Assembly (NCBI GenBank): GCA_007695225.1
Contig: REED01000045.1
Location: 24,045-88,044 of the forward strand
Length of the DNA: 64,000 nt
Source of the DNA: Gemmatimonadales bacterium
Lineage (GTDB): Bacteria > Gemmatimonadota > Gemmatimonadetes > Longimicrobiales > Gaopeijiaceae
Direction: 5' to 3'
Part shown: positions 43,135-52,579 of the stretch, piece by piece
Numbering within the stretch: the stretch's first letter is position 1
How the letters are laid out: every line of letters begins with the position of its first letter
The notes under the pieces: model-generated
Database searches by the model: none
The model's input: only the letters and a program-made list of their open reading frames with translations
What the model was told of the DNA's origin: nothing
Translations under genes and position numbers: made by a program

Positions 43135-46100
43135 ATGCTCGACCGACTCATCGACGCCAGCATCCGTGGACGCCTCGCCGTCATCGTGCTTACCGTCGTC
43201 CTGGTGGCGGGCGGACTCCTGCTGACGGAGGACATGGCGGTTGACGTCCTTCCGGATGTCTCCTCCCCGGTGGTCACGGTCCTCACCGAAGTCCCGGGAA
43301 TGGCGCCGGAGGAGGTGGAGCAGATGATCACCTACCCGGTGGAGGCGGCCCTCGTGGGCTCGGAGGGGGTGCGGCGGGTCACCTCCACCTCGATCCAGGG
43401 CTTCTCGTCGGTCCAGGTCGAATTCGACTGGAATGTGGGGATGCAGGAGGCCCGGCAGACGGTCACGGAGCGACTTCAGGGCGTGGGAGGAACGCTTCCC
43501 GATCAGGCCGGAACTCCATTCCTGGCCCCGGTCACCTCGATCATGGGCGAAATCATGTTGGTGGGGTTCACCGCCGATACGACGTCACAGATGGAACTCC
43601 GGACCCTGGTGGATTTCACGGTTCGCCGCGAACTCCTTGCCATGCCGGGTGTGGCGGCCATCTCGGTCTACGGCGGCGACCGACAGCAGTTCGTGGTGGA
43701 ACCGGATCCAGACCGGCTGGAGCAGGCCGGGGTCTCGCTGGCCCGACTCCTGGAGGCCACTGGCGAGGCCTCCTCCACCATCTCGGGGGGCTTCTTCACC
43801 TCGTCGGGCTACGAATATCCAATCCGGGGGTTCGGGAGGGTCGGGGGACTCGACGATCTGCGGAGCGCTTTTGTGGCGATGGGGACCGACGGCGTTCCCC
43901 TTCTCCTCGGTGACTTCGCGGAGCTCCGGATGGGGGCCGTACCGCCCATTGGAGGAGCCTCCATCAATGCCCTGCCGGGGATCATCTTGGTCATCAGCAA
44001 GGAGCCGGCCGCCAACACGGTCCAGCTGACCCGGGACATAGAGGACCGGCTCGAGAGCTTGGCGGCGACCCTTCCCGCCGACGTGGAGATTCATCCCGAC
44101 CTCTTCCAGCAGGCCCACTTCATCGAGCTTGCCATCAGGAATGTCAGGAATGCGCTGATCCTGGGCGGTCTGCTGGTGATCTTGGTGCTCTTCGCCTTCC
44201 TGGCCAGCTGGCGGACCACCGTGATCTCGCTGGCGGCCATCCCGACCTCTGTCCTTCTCACCGTCCTGGTCCTTCGGGCGACGGGGATGACCTTCAACAC
44301 CATGACGCTGGGAGGGATCGCCATCGCCGTCGGCGTTCTGGTGGACGACGCCATCGTATTCGTGGAGAACGTGTTTCGGCGACTTTCGGAGAATCAGGAG
44401 CTGGCCAAGGCCGAGCAGGCTCCCTTCATGAAGGTCGTGGGCGAGGCGGCCCGGGAGATCAAGGGACCGATCGTCCTGGCGAACTTCACCATCGTGGTGG
44501 TCTTCCTGCCCCTCCTCTTTCTCACCGGCTTGGAGGGGCGGCTTCTCCTCCCCCTGGGGATCGCGTACGTGACCACAATCGTGGCCTCGCTCCTCGTGGC
44601 CCTCACCCTGACTCCGGCCCTGAGCGCCTGGCTACTGGCCGACATCGACGAGGGGGTTCGGGGCCGGAGCTGGCTCAGCCGGCGACTGGACGCCCTCTAC
44701 CATCCGGTGCTCCGGTGGTCCCTGGGCCACCGGGTCCCGATCCTGGCAGGGGTGACCATCCTTCTCGTCGGAAGCCTGGCCTTGGTGCCCGGAATGGGTC
44801 GATCCTTCCTCCCCGAGTTCAACGAGGGCACCCTCAACGTGGGGTTGGCCACCCTTCCCGGAACCTCCCTGGAGGAATCGGAGCGGTTTGGGGTGGCGGT
44901 GGAGGAGATCCTTCTGGCTCATCCGTCGGTAATCTCTACGGGTCGACGTGTGGGACGGGCCGAGATGGACGAGCACGCGATGGGCTCCCACGGACATGAA
45001 CTGGAGGTCCGGCTCCATGCAACTGGCCTGGACATGGCCGAGTTCATGGAGGAGATGAGGGAGGCACTCGCAGTCGTTCCCGGGACGAACATCTCGCTGG
45101 ACCAGCCCATCACCCACCGCATCGACCACATGCTCACAGGGGTGCGGACGAATCTGGCGGTGAAGCTGTTCGGTCCCGACCGGGAGCGGCTACAGGCTCT
45201 GAGTCGGGAACTCGAGGAGATCATGCGAGGTGAGGGCGACATCCGGGACATCCTCACCGACGAGCAAACCGATGTACCGCAGCTCCAGATCCTTCCGGAC
45301 CGGGACCGCCTTGCCCTGCATGGTCTTTCCATGGCCCAGTTCGGAGCGGTGATCGAGACAGCCGTGGGGGGACGGATCGTGGATCAGATCTTCCTGGATC
45401 CCGCCGTCTTCGATCTGGTCGTCCGGCTCCCGGAGCGATACCGGGCGAGCCCGGAGGATGTGGCGCGGGTCCCCGTGACCCTGCCCGGGGGCGAGCGGGT
45501 CCGGATCGATGACCTGGCCGAGGTCCGGGTTTCCTTCGCTCCCAACTCCATCTCCCGTGAAAACGCCAGCCGAATGCTGGTGACCCAGGCGAACATCGTG
45601 GGGGGAGATCTGCGTGGTACAGTGACCAACCTCCGGGAAGCGGTCTCGGAGCGACTCGACCTGTCGGGAGGGTACGTGGTCTCGTTCGAAGGGCAGTTCC
45701 AGCAGGAGGAGGAGGCGACGCGGACGATTCTTCTGGTCAGTCTTCTCTCCCTACTCCTGATTTTCCTGGCCCTGTACCTCCAGTTCGGTTCGGCCAGTCA
45801 GGCGGTGCTCATCCTCCTGAATCTACCGCTGGCACTGGTCGGAGGGATCCTCGTGGTGCGGCTGGGAGATGGGATTCTGAGCATTGCCGTCCTCATCGGC
45901 TTCATCACCCTCTTCGGGATCGCGGTCCGGAACGGAATCATCCTCATCTCCGAATACAACCGACTGGTGAGCGAGGAAGGGAAGAGTGCCCGGGAGGCCG
46001 TCCTCGAGGGCTCGCGCAGCCGGCTTCAACCCATCCTCATGACGGTGATCACGACCGCGCTGGCCCTGACCCCCCTCGCCTTGGCGGCCAGTCGCCCGGG

Positions 46101-46254
46101 AAACGAGATCCAGGGCCCCATGGCGGCGGTGATCCTGGGGGGACTGGTCTCGGCGACCCTGCTCAACATGATCGTGGTGCCCATGCTTTTCGATTGGTAC
46201 TTCGGAGAACGGATGGCGGCAGGCAGGGAGACTCGGCCTCTAGAAGGCCGTTGA
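43135..46254 (+). CDS. RND heavy-metal-type efflux pump (CusA/CzcA-like)
   Basis: This is the inner-membrane proton-driven pump, with 1039 residues and the 12-helix RND plan with two large periplasmic loops. It starts MLDRLIDASIRGRLAVIVLT, and a porter-domain motif PDVSSPVVTVLTEVPGMAPE follows. The TM4 proton-relay region reads AVGVLVDDAIVFVENVF (Asp404-Asp405). That is closer to the drug-type pattern than to the classical CzcA or CusA motifs. The second half repeats TM features (VRNGIILISEYNRL). The 3' end overlaps the convergent GNAT gene by 15 bases. It lies seven bases after the adaptor, so it belongs to one operon. Confidence 0.93.
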   Translation: MLDRLIDASIRGRLAVIVLTVVLVAGGLLLTEDMAVDVLPDVSSPVVTVLTEVPGMAPEEVEQMITYPVEAALVGSEGVRRVTSTSIQGFSSVQVEFDWNVGMQEARQTVTERLQGVGGTLPDQAGTPFLAPVTSIMGEIMLVGFTADTTSQMELRTLVDFTVRRELLAMPGVAAISVYGGDRQQFVVEPDPDRLEQAGVSLARLLEATGEASSTISGGFFTSSGYEYPIRGFGRVGGLDDLRSAFVAMGTDGVPLLLGDFAELRMGAVPPIGGASINALPGIILVISKEPAANTVQLTRDIEDRLESLAATLPADVEIHPDLFQQAHFIELAIRNVRNALILGGLLVILVLFAFLASWRTTVISLAAIPTSVLLTVLVLRATGMTFNTMTLGGIAIAVGVLVDDAIVFVENVFRRLSENQELAKAEQAPFMKVVGEAAREIKGPIVLANFTIVVVFLPLLFLTGLEGRLLLPLGIAYVTTIVASLLVALTLTPALSAWLLADIDEGVRGRSWLSRRLDALYHPVLRWSLGHRVPILAGVTILLVGSLALVPGMGRSFLPEFNEGTLNVGLATLPGTSLEESERFGVAVEEILLAHPSVISTGRRVGRAEMDEHAMGSHGHELEVRLHATGLDMAEFMEEMREALAVVPGTNISLDQPITHRIDHMLTGVRTNLAVKLFGPDRERLQALSRELEEIMRGEGDIRDILTDEQTDVPQLQILPDRDRLALHGLSMAQFGAVIETAVGGRIVDQIFLDPAVFDLVVRLPERYRASPEDVARVPVTLPGGERVRIDDLAEVRVSFAPNSISRENASRMLVTQANIVGGDLRGTVTNLREAVSERLDLSGGYVVSFEGQFQQEEEATRTILLVSLLSLLLIFLALYLQFGSASQAVLILLNLPLALVGGILVVRLGDGILSIAVLIGFITLFGIAVRNGIILISEYNRLVSEEGKSAREAVLEGSRSRLQPILMTVITTALALTPLALAASRPGNEIQGPMAAVILGGLVSATLLNMIVVPMLFDWYFGERMAAGRETRPLEGR

Positions 46255-46986
46255 AGAAGTGGGGGAGGAGCAGGCCTCGGGCGAGGGAGTCCACTCCACC
46301 ACGGCCGCATATCCGAGGCTGGCCTTGTCGGTACGGAGATAGTCACTGGCCACCGCCAGGACTCGAAAGCCCTGGGCCAACTGAAAGGAGAGGGTGGGAT
46401 CGGATCGCTCTCCCCGGACGACCTGGTCCACGTATTCCCAGGCCGAGAGCCGATCCGCCACCTCCCGGTATCCGGAAATTCGGGCCCCGGCCCGGATCCG
46501 TTCCAAACCCAGCCGCAGGAGGAGGTCCTCCCGGGCCCGGTAGAGGGCCGATCCCACCCCCATCCCCCGGGTGTCGCGACGGACGGCGATCCCGGCCCCG
46601 TAGAGGGTGTCCCCCTCGGGGTCGTGTGTGGTCAGTCGCCCATGATCGGTGATCTCCCTCCAGGGGGCGTCCACCGGCCAACGCCGGATGGGAACGATCA
46701 GCGAGACCACCATCCCCAGGATCCGGCCGCTCCGGGGACCCACGGCCACCATCTGCCCCTCTGGGAAGATCTCCTGGTGGAGAAGGAGTTCCCGGGCCTT
46801 CCACGATCCCTCCTCACTGTAGATGGTGCGGGAGAGCTTCAGAAGATCTGGGATATCCCCAGGAGCTGTGGGACGCACCAGCACCCGGTCCCGGCCCGGC
46901 GTTTCCGTCCGGTCCGGTTCCTCGCCCCGGTCCGGGCTGCCGGCTCCGGGAGTCGAGGTCCGGGGTGGATTCATGCTGGTGTTCAA
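46240..46986 (-). CDS. GNAT-family N-acetyltransferase
   Basis: This 248-residue acetyltransferase has a disordered Pro/Arg-rich first 35 residues, then the GNAT fold. The domain starts VLVRPTAPGDIPDLLKLSRT, and the acetyl-CoA loop is AVRRDTRGMGVGSALYRARE (R/Q-x-x-G-x-G/A). It is coupled by ATGA overlap to the upstream nitrilase-family gene. In many bacteria a GNAT domain and a carbon-nitrogen hydrolase are fused in one protein; here the two are separate adjacent genes, with the hydrolase first. The substrate is unknown. Confidence 0.88.
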   Translation of the reverse strand: MNTSMNPPRTSTPGAGSPDRGEEPDRTETPGRDRVLVRPTAPGDIPDLLKLSRTIYSEEGSWKARELLLHQEIFPEGQMVAVGPRSGRILGMVVSLIVPIRRWPVDAPWREITDHGRLTTHDPEGDTLYGAGIAVRRDTRGMGVGSALYRAREDLLLRLGLERIRAGARISGYREVADRLSAWEYVDQVVRGERSDPTLSFQLAQGFRVLAVASDYLRTDKASLGYAAVVEWTPSPEACSSPTSSTAF

Positions 46987-47870
46987 AGCGCCTCTACCTG
47001 GACGTCGGCGGCGATCTCATGGGACCGTTCCGAGTCCATGAGGGGGAGAACGGTACCGCTTGATCGAACTTCCCGGATGTTATCCATGTCCAACTCTCCG
47101 AATACCATACTCTCCTGGTTGGGTTGGCCTTCAGCCAGGATCCCGTCCCGGGCGAACCGGATGTCGGACGGGGTGAGGATGGCGGCCTGGCCGAAGTTCA
47201 GGGACACCGCCGGGACCATGGGAAGCGACCCCACGGTGGCCGAATGGATGACGTACATCTGGTTCTCGATGGCCCGGGCGTGGGCGCAGTACCGGACCCG
47301 AAGGAACCCTCGTCGGTCGTCAGTGCACGCCGGCACCAGGAGAATGTCCGCTCCCGCCCGGGCCGCCGCCCGGATGATCTCCGGAAATTGGACATCGTAG
47401 CAGATGGCGATGGCCATCCTTCCCAGTGCGGTATCGAACACCTTGAGCCGGTTCCTGGCGAAGACATTCCACTCCTCCCGTTCGAATCGGGTCATGTGGA
47501 GCTTCCCCTGGATTCCCCACCCGCCTTCGGGACTGAAGAGGTAGCCGTCGTTGTGGATCTTCCCCGTGTCCGGGTCCACCTCCGGGATGGTCCCTCCGCC
47601 GATGTAGAGTCCATGTTCCCGGGCGAGGCCCGACATGAGTTCCACGTATTCGGGACGCTGGGCCGCCAGGTCCCGGATCTGCTCGTCGATGGGGCGCCGG
47701 GTGTTTCCCAGGGTGAGGAGCTGGGTGGTGAAGTACTCCGGGAAGACCAGGAGATTGCAGCGGTAGTCTGCGGCGGTCTCCACAAGAGCCTCCACCTGGG
47801 CCTGGAATTGTCGGAAGGATTCGACAGGGCGGATGAAGTACTGGAGGGAAGCGGCTCGAACGCGATTCAT
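46983..47870 (-). CDS. Carbon-nitrogen hydrolase (nitrilase superfamily)
   Basis: This 295-residue enzyme has the complete Glu-Lys-Cys triad: Glu45 in LLVFPEYFTT, Lys123 in GKLHMTRFE and Cys157 in AIAICYDVQFPE. It should hydrolyse an amide, with the substrate undefined. The regions RAAARAGADILLVPACTDDR and RVRYCAHARAIENQMYVIHS are typical of the branch that is often fused to GNAT domains. It is the first gene of a two-gene operon with the acetyltransferase. Confidence 0.93.
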   Translation of the reverse strand: MNRVRAASLQYFIRPVESFRQFQAQVEALVETAADYRCNLLVFPEYFTTQLLTLGNTRRPIDEQIRDLAAQRPEYVELMSGLAREHGLYIGGGTIPEVDPDTGKIHNDGYLFSPEGGWGIQGKLHMTRFEREEWNVFARNRLKVFDTALGRMAIAICYDVQFPEIIRAAARAGADILLVPACTDDRRGFLRVRYCAHARAIENQMYVIHSATVGSLPMVPAVSLNFGQAAILTPSDIRFARDGILAEGQPNQESMVFGELDMDNIREVRSSGTVLPLMDSERSHEIAADVQVEAL

Positions 47871-48034
47871 GGTTTCCTGGGTGCGGGAAGAAAGCGACCG
47901 GCGGCGGGCCGGCGGTCTGACCCGGTTGCCCGATCCGGGACATCTCGACGCGCACCGGACGGGACCGGTGCTTTACCCTACCCGCGTCCCTCGATCCGGT
48001 TCAGGCGCGGCACCTCCTCCGGGGCCCTTATCCG

Positions 48035-48064
48035 TTGACGGGTTGACTGGAAACCATCTATTCT
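48035..48064 (+). promoter_or_regulatory. Sigma-70-like promoter for the M14 peptidase
   Basis: TTGACG (48035-48040) and TATTCT (48059-48064) are spaced by 18 bases, giving a leader of about 70 bases before the ATG at 48141. It lies in the 270-base divergent gap between the nitrilase and peptidase genes. Confidence 0.5.
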
Positions 48065-48140
48065 CCGTCTCCCCCCATCCACCGCTCGACGAACGGACAG
48101 GACGGGTGTTTTCGTTCCGCTTTCCCAAGTAAGGCCATCC

Positions 48141-50810
48141 ATGCCCCTCTTCCATCGGCTTATGGTGACCGGGGTCCGATTTCCGGCCCTGGTAGTACTT
48201 CTTTCGCTCCTTGCGGTGACTGCAGCCCCGGAACGGGTGGAGGCGCAAAGCGTTCCTCATCCGTCCGAGATCTTCGGATTCCAGCCGGGCGACGACTACA
48301 AGCTGGCTGACCTGGACCAACTCTACACGTATTATCGTGCGCTGGCGGAGGGGAGCCCCCGGGTGGAGATGTGGGAGATCGGGGAGACCTTCCGGGGCAA
48401 CCCCATGTACCTCCTGGCGATTTCCTCCGAGGAGAACCTGGCGCAACTGGATCGCTGGAAGGAGATCTCCGGGCGCCTGGCCCGGGCCCACGGAGTGGAT
48501 GAGGCGGAGGCCCGGCAGCTGGCGCAGGAAGGTCGCGCCGTGATCTGGATCGACAGCGGCCTCCACTCCACCGAGGTGGCCCATGCGCAGCATGGACCTC
48601 TCCTGGCCCACCACATGGCCTTCGACGAGTCCCACGAGACGCAGCGGATCCGGGACGACGTCATCCTCCTCTACATGCCCCAGATGAACCCCGACGGCCA
48701 CACGGTGGTGGTGGACTGGTACCGCCGGAACCTGGGCACCGACTGGGAGACCACCTCCCCGGTGGAGGTCTACCACGAGTACGTGGGGCATGACATCAAC
48801 CGGGACTGGTTCATGTTCCGGCAGAACGAGTCTCAGGCAGTGGCCAAGCAGCTCTACGAGGAGTGGTATCCCCAGATCATCTTCAACCACCACCAGACGG
48901 CGCCCTTCCCGGCGCGGATCTTCATTCCCCCCTTCGCCGACCCGGTGAACCCCCACATCCCACCCCTGGTGGTCCGGGGGGTGAACATGCTGGGGGAGCA
49001 CATGGCCAAGCGTCTGGAAGAGCGGAACATGTCGGGGGTGGTCTCTCGCATGAGCTTCACCATGTGGTGGAACGGCGGGATGCGCACGGCCCCCTACTTC
49101 CACAACATGATCGGCCTCCTCTCCGAAGTAGGCCATGCCTCGGCGACCCCGGCCTTCCATCATCCCGATAGCCTTCCCGAGTACTTCGGAAGCGGCACCC
49201 ACCGCATCTCCGCACGGGAGCCTTCCATCTACTACGCCAACCCCTGGGAAGGCGGGTGGGCTCGGTTGGCCGACGCGGTGAATTACCACTTCGAGACCTC
49301 CCTCGGGGCGCTGGACATCGGCTCGAAGCTCAAGGAGGACTGGCTCTTCAACATCTGGCTCATGGGGAACCGGCAGATCGAGGCCGGCCAGGCCGGCGAT
49401 CCCTTCGCGTACGTGGTGAACGTGGAGGAACAGCCTGACGCCGGAGAAGCGGTGGAGCTCCTCAACGTCCTCCGCCGGGGAGGGATCGAGATCCACCGGG
49501 CAACCTCGCCCTTCCAGGCCGGTGGCCGGGAGTACCCGGCGGGAAGCTATGTCGCCTACGCTGGGCAGGCCTTCCGTGCCCATCTCATGGACCTCCTGGA
49601 GCCCCATGCGCACCCCCACCGGGAGCTCTATCCCGGTGGACCGCCCGAGCCTCCCTACGGTGGGCTCTCGGGGTGGACCATCTCCATGGCCATGGGAGTG
49701 GACGTGGATCGGGTGGATGCGCCCTTCGAAGCATCGGTGGAGCCGGTGGACCTGGTTCCGGTTCCCGGATTCCGTATCGCCGGAAACGGTGACTTCGGAT
49801 GGGCTCTCTCCTCCAACCGGAATGACTCGCGGCTCGCGGTGAACCGCCTCCTGGCGGCGGGGGAGCGGGTGCACCTCTACACCGACGCCCTCACTGACCT
49901 TGGTGAGTGGGGCGCTCCTGGCGCCTTCATCGTGGAGAACGGATCAGGGACCCGGGCCCGCCTTGAGTCGCTGGGCCAGGAGCTGGGGCTCCACGTCCAG
50001 GGTGTGGCCTCACGGCCCTCCGGGACCCTGGTCCCCCTCTCGGCGCCGCGCCTGGGGATGTACATGCCCTGGACCGCCAACATGGATGAAGGGTGGACGC
50101 GGTATGTCCTCCGGGAGTTCGAGTTCCCGGTGGATACCCTCCGGAACGCAGACATCCAGGGTGACCTCTCCGGGTACGACGTCATCCTCTTCGCCGATCA
50201 GAATGCCGCATCCATCCTCAACGGGCACTCCGAGGGGTCGCGTCCCCCGGAATACGTGGGTGGCGTGGGAGCCGAGGGCTCGGAGAACCTGAAGCGCTGG
50301 GTGGAGGCGGGGGGCACCCTCATCACCTTCGATGGCGCGTCGGACTTTGCCATCCAGGCGTTGGACCTCCCGGTGCGGAATGCCGTGGCCGGTGTGGGGA
50401 CCGAGGAATTCTTCATCCCCGGCTCCCTCATCCGGACCCACTTCGACACCGCGCATCCGGTGGCGTTCGGGATGCGGGAGGAGGGCTCGTCCTTCCTCCA
50501 GGGGTCAAGGGCCTTCGAGGTGGACGATGAGAACCAGGTGGACGTGGTGGCTCGCTATTCGGACCGGGACCTGCTCATGAGCGGTTGGGAGCTGGGCGGT
50601 CCGGAGTACATTGGAGGCAAGGCGGCGGTGGTCCGGGCCCAGCTGGGATCGGGTCAGGCGGTCCTCATCGGCTTCCGCCCCCAGTTCCGGGCACAACCCA
50701 CCAGCACCTACAAGCTCTTCTTCAACGCCATCCACGGAGGTGGAGCGCAGGGCGAGGCCCTCATCGGCCTCCGGGGTACGTGGGAGGGGGCCCTGGCCGG
50801 TTCCCGGTGA
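48141..50810 (+). CDS. Secreted M14-family zinc carboxypeptidase
   Basis: This large exported metallopeptidase of 889 residues has an N-terminal signal peptide ending around VEAQS. The M14 zinc motif HxxE is DSGLHSTEVAH (His142, Glu145). The downstream elements NPDGHTVVVDWYRRN and GHDINRDWFMFRQNESQAVA carry the substrate-binding Asn-Arg, and the likely third ligand is in PQIIFNHHQT. The C-terminal half (about 500-889) resembles a glutamine-amidotransferase-like domain, as in other M14 proteins of this size (VILFADQN, GAEGSENLKRWVEAGGTLIT). It is probably nutritional, degrading external peptides. It is monocistronic with its own promoter. Confidence 0.92.
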   Translation: MPLFHRLMVTGVRFPALVVLLSLLAVTAAPERVEAQSVPHPSEIFGFQPGDDYKLADLDQLYTYYRALAEGSPRVEMWEIGETFRGNPMYLLAISSEENLAQLDRWKEISGRLARAHGVDEAEARQLAQEGRAVIWIDSGLHSTEVAHAQHGPLLAHHMAFDESHETQRIRDDVILLYMPQMNPDGHTVVVDWYRRNLGTDWETTSPVEVYHEYVGHDINRDWFMFRQNESQAVAKQLYEEWYPQIIFNHHQTAPFPARIFIPPFADPVNPHIPPLVVRGVNMLGEHMAKRLEERNMSGVVSRMSFTMWWNGGMRTAPYFHNMIGLLSEVGHASATPAFHHPDSLPEYFGSGTHRISAREPSIYYANPWEGGWARLADAVNYHFETSLGALDIGSKLKEDWLFNIWLMGNRQIEAGQAGDPFAYVVNVEEQPDAGEAVELLNVLRRGGIEIHRATSPFQAGGREYPAGSYVAYAGQAFRAHLMDLLEPHAHPHRELYPGGPPEPPYGGLSGWTISMAMGVDVDRVDAPFEASVEPVDLVPVPGFRIAGNGDFGWALSSNRNDSRLAVNRLLAAGERVHLYTDALTDLGEWGAPGAFIVENGSGTRARLESLGQELGLHVQGVASRPSGTLVPLSAPRLGMYMPWTANMDEGWTRYVLREFEFPVDTLRNADIQGDLSGYDVILFADQNAASILNGHSEGSRPPEYVGGVGAEGSENLKRWVEAGGTLITFDGASDFAIQALDLPVRNAVAGVGTEEFFIPGSLIRTHFDTAHPVAFGMREEGSSFLQGSRAFEVDDENQVDVVARYSDRDLLMSGWELGGPEYIGGKAAVVRAQLGSGQAVLIGFRPQFRAQPTSTYKLFFNAIHGGGAQGEALIGLRGTWEGALAGSR

Positions 50811-51048
50811 CCGGTTGAGGTTGTGACCGGTTGCCGTTGAACCGACCGAGGTGGCTCCGCGCCCTCGGGCTCTGAGTCGCGCAATTCAGGAAGGGGGGCG
50901 GGTCCACGGACTCGTCCCCCTTTCGCGTCGCTACGTCCGTCCACACCCTTCGCCTTTCGCGCCTCCCTCCTCATCCTCCAGGGGTCCCTGGAGTCTCCGC
51001 CGAGGTCCGAAGGCGGATGGAGTTCGGGATCCTGAACATTCGGCTTCC

Positions 51049-52446
51049 ATGAGCGTTCCCCCGGTCCGGGCCAGCCGGCTTCCCCCGGTGGCGAGCCTAC
51101 TGCGCCCCACCCGCCGTGATCTTTCCCGGGTGGTCCGCCTTGCCGTACCGGTGGCCCTGGTGCAGGTGGGGATGATGGCCATGGGGGTGGTGGATACCAT
51201 CATGGTCGGCCGGGTCTCTCCCGAGGACCTGGCGGCGGTGGCCCTGGGGAACCTCTACTTTTTCACCACCGCCGTCTTCGGCATGGGGCTTCTCATGGCC
51301 CTGGACCCCCTGGTGGCCCAGGCGGTAGGAGCCGGAGACGAAACAGCGGCTGCCAAGGCGGTGCAGCGGGGACTGATCCTTTCCCTCGTCCTGGCGTGTA
51401 TCACCTCCCTGGCTCTGGTCCCCGCCACCCCCGTCTTCCAATTCCTCCAGCAGCCCCTGGGCGTGATCCCCATCGCTGCGGGGTACGCCCACTGGTCCAT
51501 CCCGGGCACGCTGGGCTTCTTCCTCTTCGTCATCTTCCGCCAGACCCTCCAGGCCATGGGGCGGGTGGCGCCCCTCCTCTGGACCGTGTTGGCGGCCAAT
51601 GGGCTGAACGCCTTTCTCAACTGGATCCTCATCTGGGGAAACCTGGGAGCCCCCCGTCTGGGGGCGGTGGGCTCTGCCATGGGTTCCTCGCTGGCCCGGT
51701 GGTTCATGGCGATCGCCCTTCTGGGGGTGGCCTGGCCCCTCCTTCGCCCGTACCTGCGTCCCTTGCGGCCGGGGCTCCTGAATCCGGCCCCCCTGCTTCG
51801 GATGGTGGTGATCGGGGCGCCCATCGGTCTGCAATCCATGCTGGAGTTCGGCGCCTTCGCCCTCACGGGGATCTTCATGGGGTGGCTGGGCACCGCCCCC
51901 ATGGCGGCCCACCAGGTGGCGCTGAACCTGGCGGCCTTCACCTTCATGGTGCCCCTCGGGATCGCTGCCGCAGGGGCCGTCCGCGTGGGACAGGAGATCG
52001 GGCGGGGGGAGCCGGATGCGGCGCGAGGGGCGGCAGGCGCCTCCCTTCTTTTGGGATTCGCCTTCATGAGCGTCACCGCCCTCGTCCTCCTCCTATTCCC
52101 TGGTCCCCTGGGCCGCATCTACACCGAGGACGCCGCCGTGCTGGCGATGGTGACCCTCCTCATTCCCATCGCCGGGGTCTTCCAGGTCTTCGACGGGCTG
52201 CAGGCCGTGGCGGCGGGAATCCTGCGTGGCGCAGGCGACACACGGGTCCCGGTTCTCATCAACCTGGCGGGCTTCTGGCTCGTGGGGCTTCCCCTCTCCC
52301 TTCTCCTGGGCTTCACCTTCGGCCACGGTCCCGTCGGGATCTGGTGGGGGCTCGCCGCGGGACTGGCGGTGGTGGCCGTCCTCCTCCTCTCCCGTGTGGT
52401 CGTCCGAATGGGACGGGACCTGCAGCGGCTCACCGTGGATCGTTGA
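51049..52446 (+). CDS. MATE-family multidrug efflux transporter
   Basis: This 465-residue membrane protein has the twelve-helix MATE plan in two halves. The first half contains VALVQVGMMAMGVVDTIMVG, LAAVALGNLYFFTTAVFGMG and LDPLVAQAVGAGD. The second half repeats with MVVIGAPIGLQSMLEFGAFA, APMAAHQVALNLAAFTFMVP and AGAVRVGQEIGRGEPDAARG. It should export cationic drugs or metabolites with Na+ or H+. The ATG at 51049 is used because the upstream continuation is not MATE-like. It is alone on its transcript, with a gap before the next operon. Confidence 0.95.
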   Translation: MSVPPVRASRLPPVASLLRPTRRDLSRVVRLAVPVALVQVGMMAMGVVDTIMVGRVSPEDLAAVALGNLYFFTTAVFGMGLLMALDPLVAQAVGAGDETAAAKAVQRGLILSLVLACITSLALVPATPVFQFLQQPLGVIPIAAGYAHWSIPGTLGFFLFVIFRQTLQAMGRVAPLLWTVLAANGLNAFLNWILIWGNLGAPRLGAVGSAMGSSLARWFMAIALLGVAWPLLRPYLRPLRPGLLNPAPLLRMVVIGAPIGLQSMLEFGAFALTGIFMGWLGTAPMAAHQVALNLAAFTFMVPLGIAAAGAVRVGQEIGRGEPDAARGAAGASLLLGFAFMSVTALVLLLFPGPLGRIYTEDAAVLAMVTLLIPIAGVFQVFDGLQAVAAGILRGAGDTRVPVLINLAGFWLVGLPLSLLLGFTFGHGPVGIWWGLAAGLAVVAVLLLSRVVVRMGRDLQRLTVDR

Positions 52447-52528
52447 GGCACTGGAGGAAGGGAGCGGTGGCGCCGGGAGGAGGGCGGACGCATCTTTCTC
52501 GCTGCGGACCGAACTGCCGCCCTATGCC

Positions 52529-52562
52529 TTGAGCCAAGCCTTCAGCCAAGCCTTGAGCCAAC
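52529..52562 (+). repeat. 12-bp tandem repeat upstream of the LVIVD gene
   Basis: Three copies of GCCTTNAGCCAA occur about 20-50 bases before the ATG at 52580. They do not contain the ribosome site (GGAAGGAG) but lie just 5' of it. They could affect mRNA structure or be neutral. Confidence 0.7.
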
Positions 52563-52579
52563 CGTCGGAAGGAGCCTCC

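Noticed and set aside
47973..49874. Minus-strand frame opposite the M14 peptidase
   Set aside because: The plus strand encodes a full M14 peptidase with catalytic motifs; the reverse frame shows none.
52529..52562. Possible CRISPR-like repeat
   Set aside because: Units are 12 bp and directly adjacent, with no spacers. No other array-like structure was found in the window.
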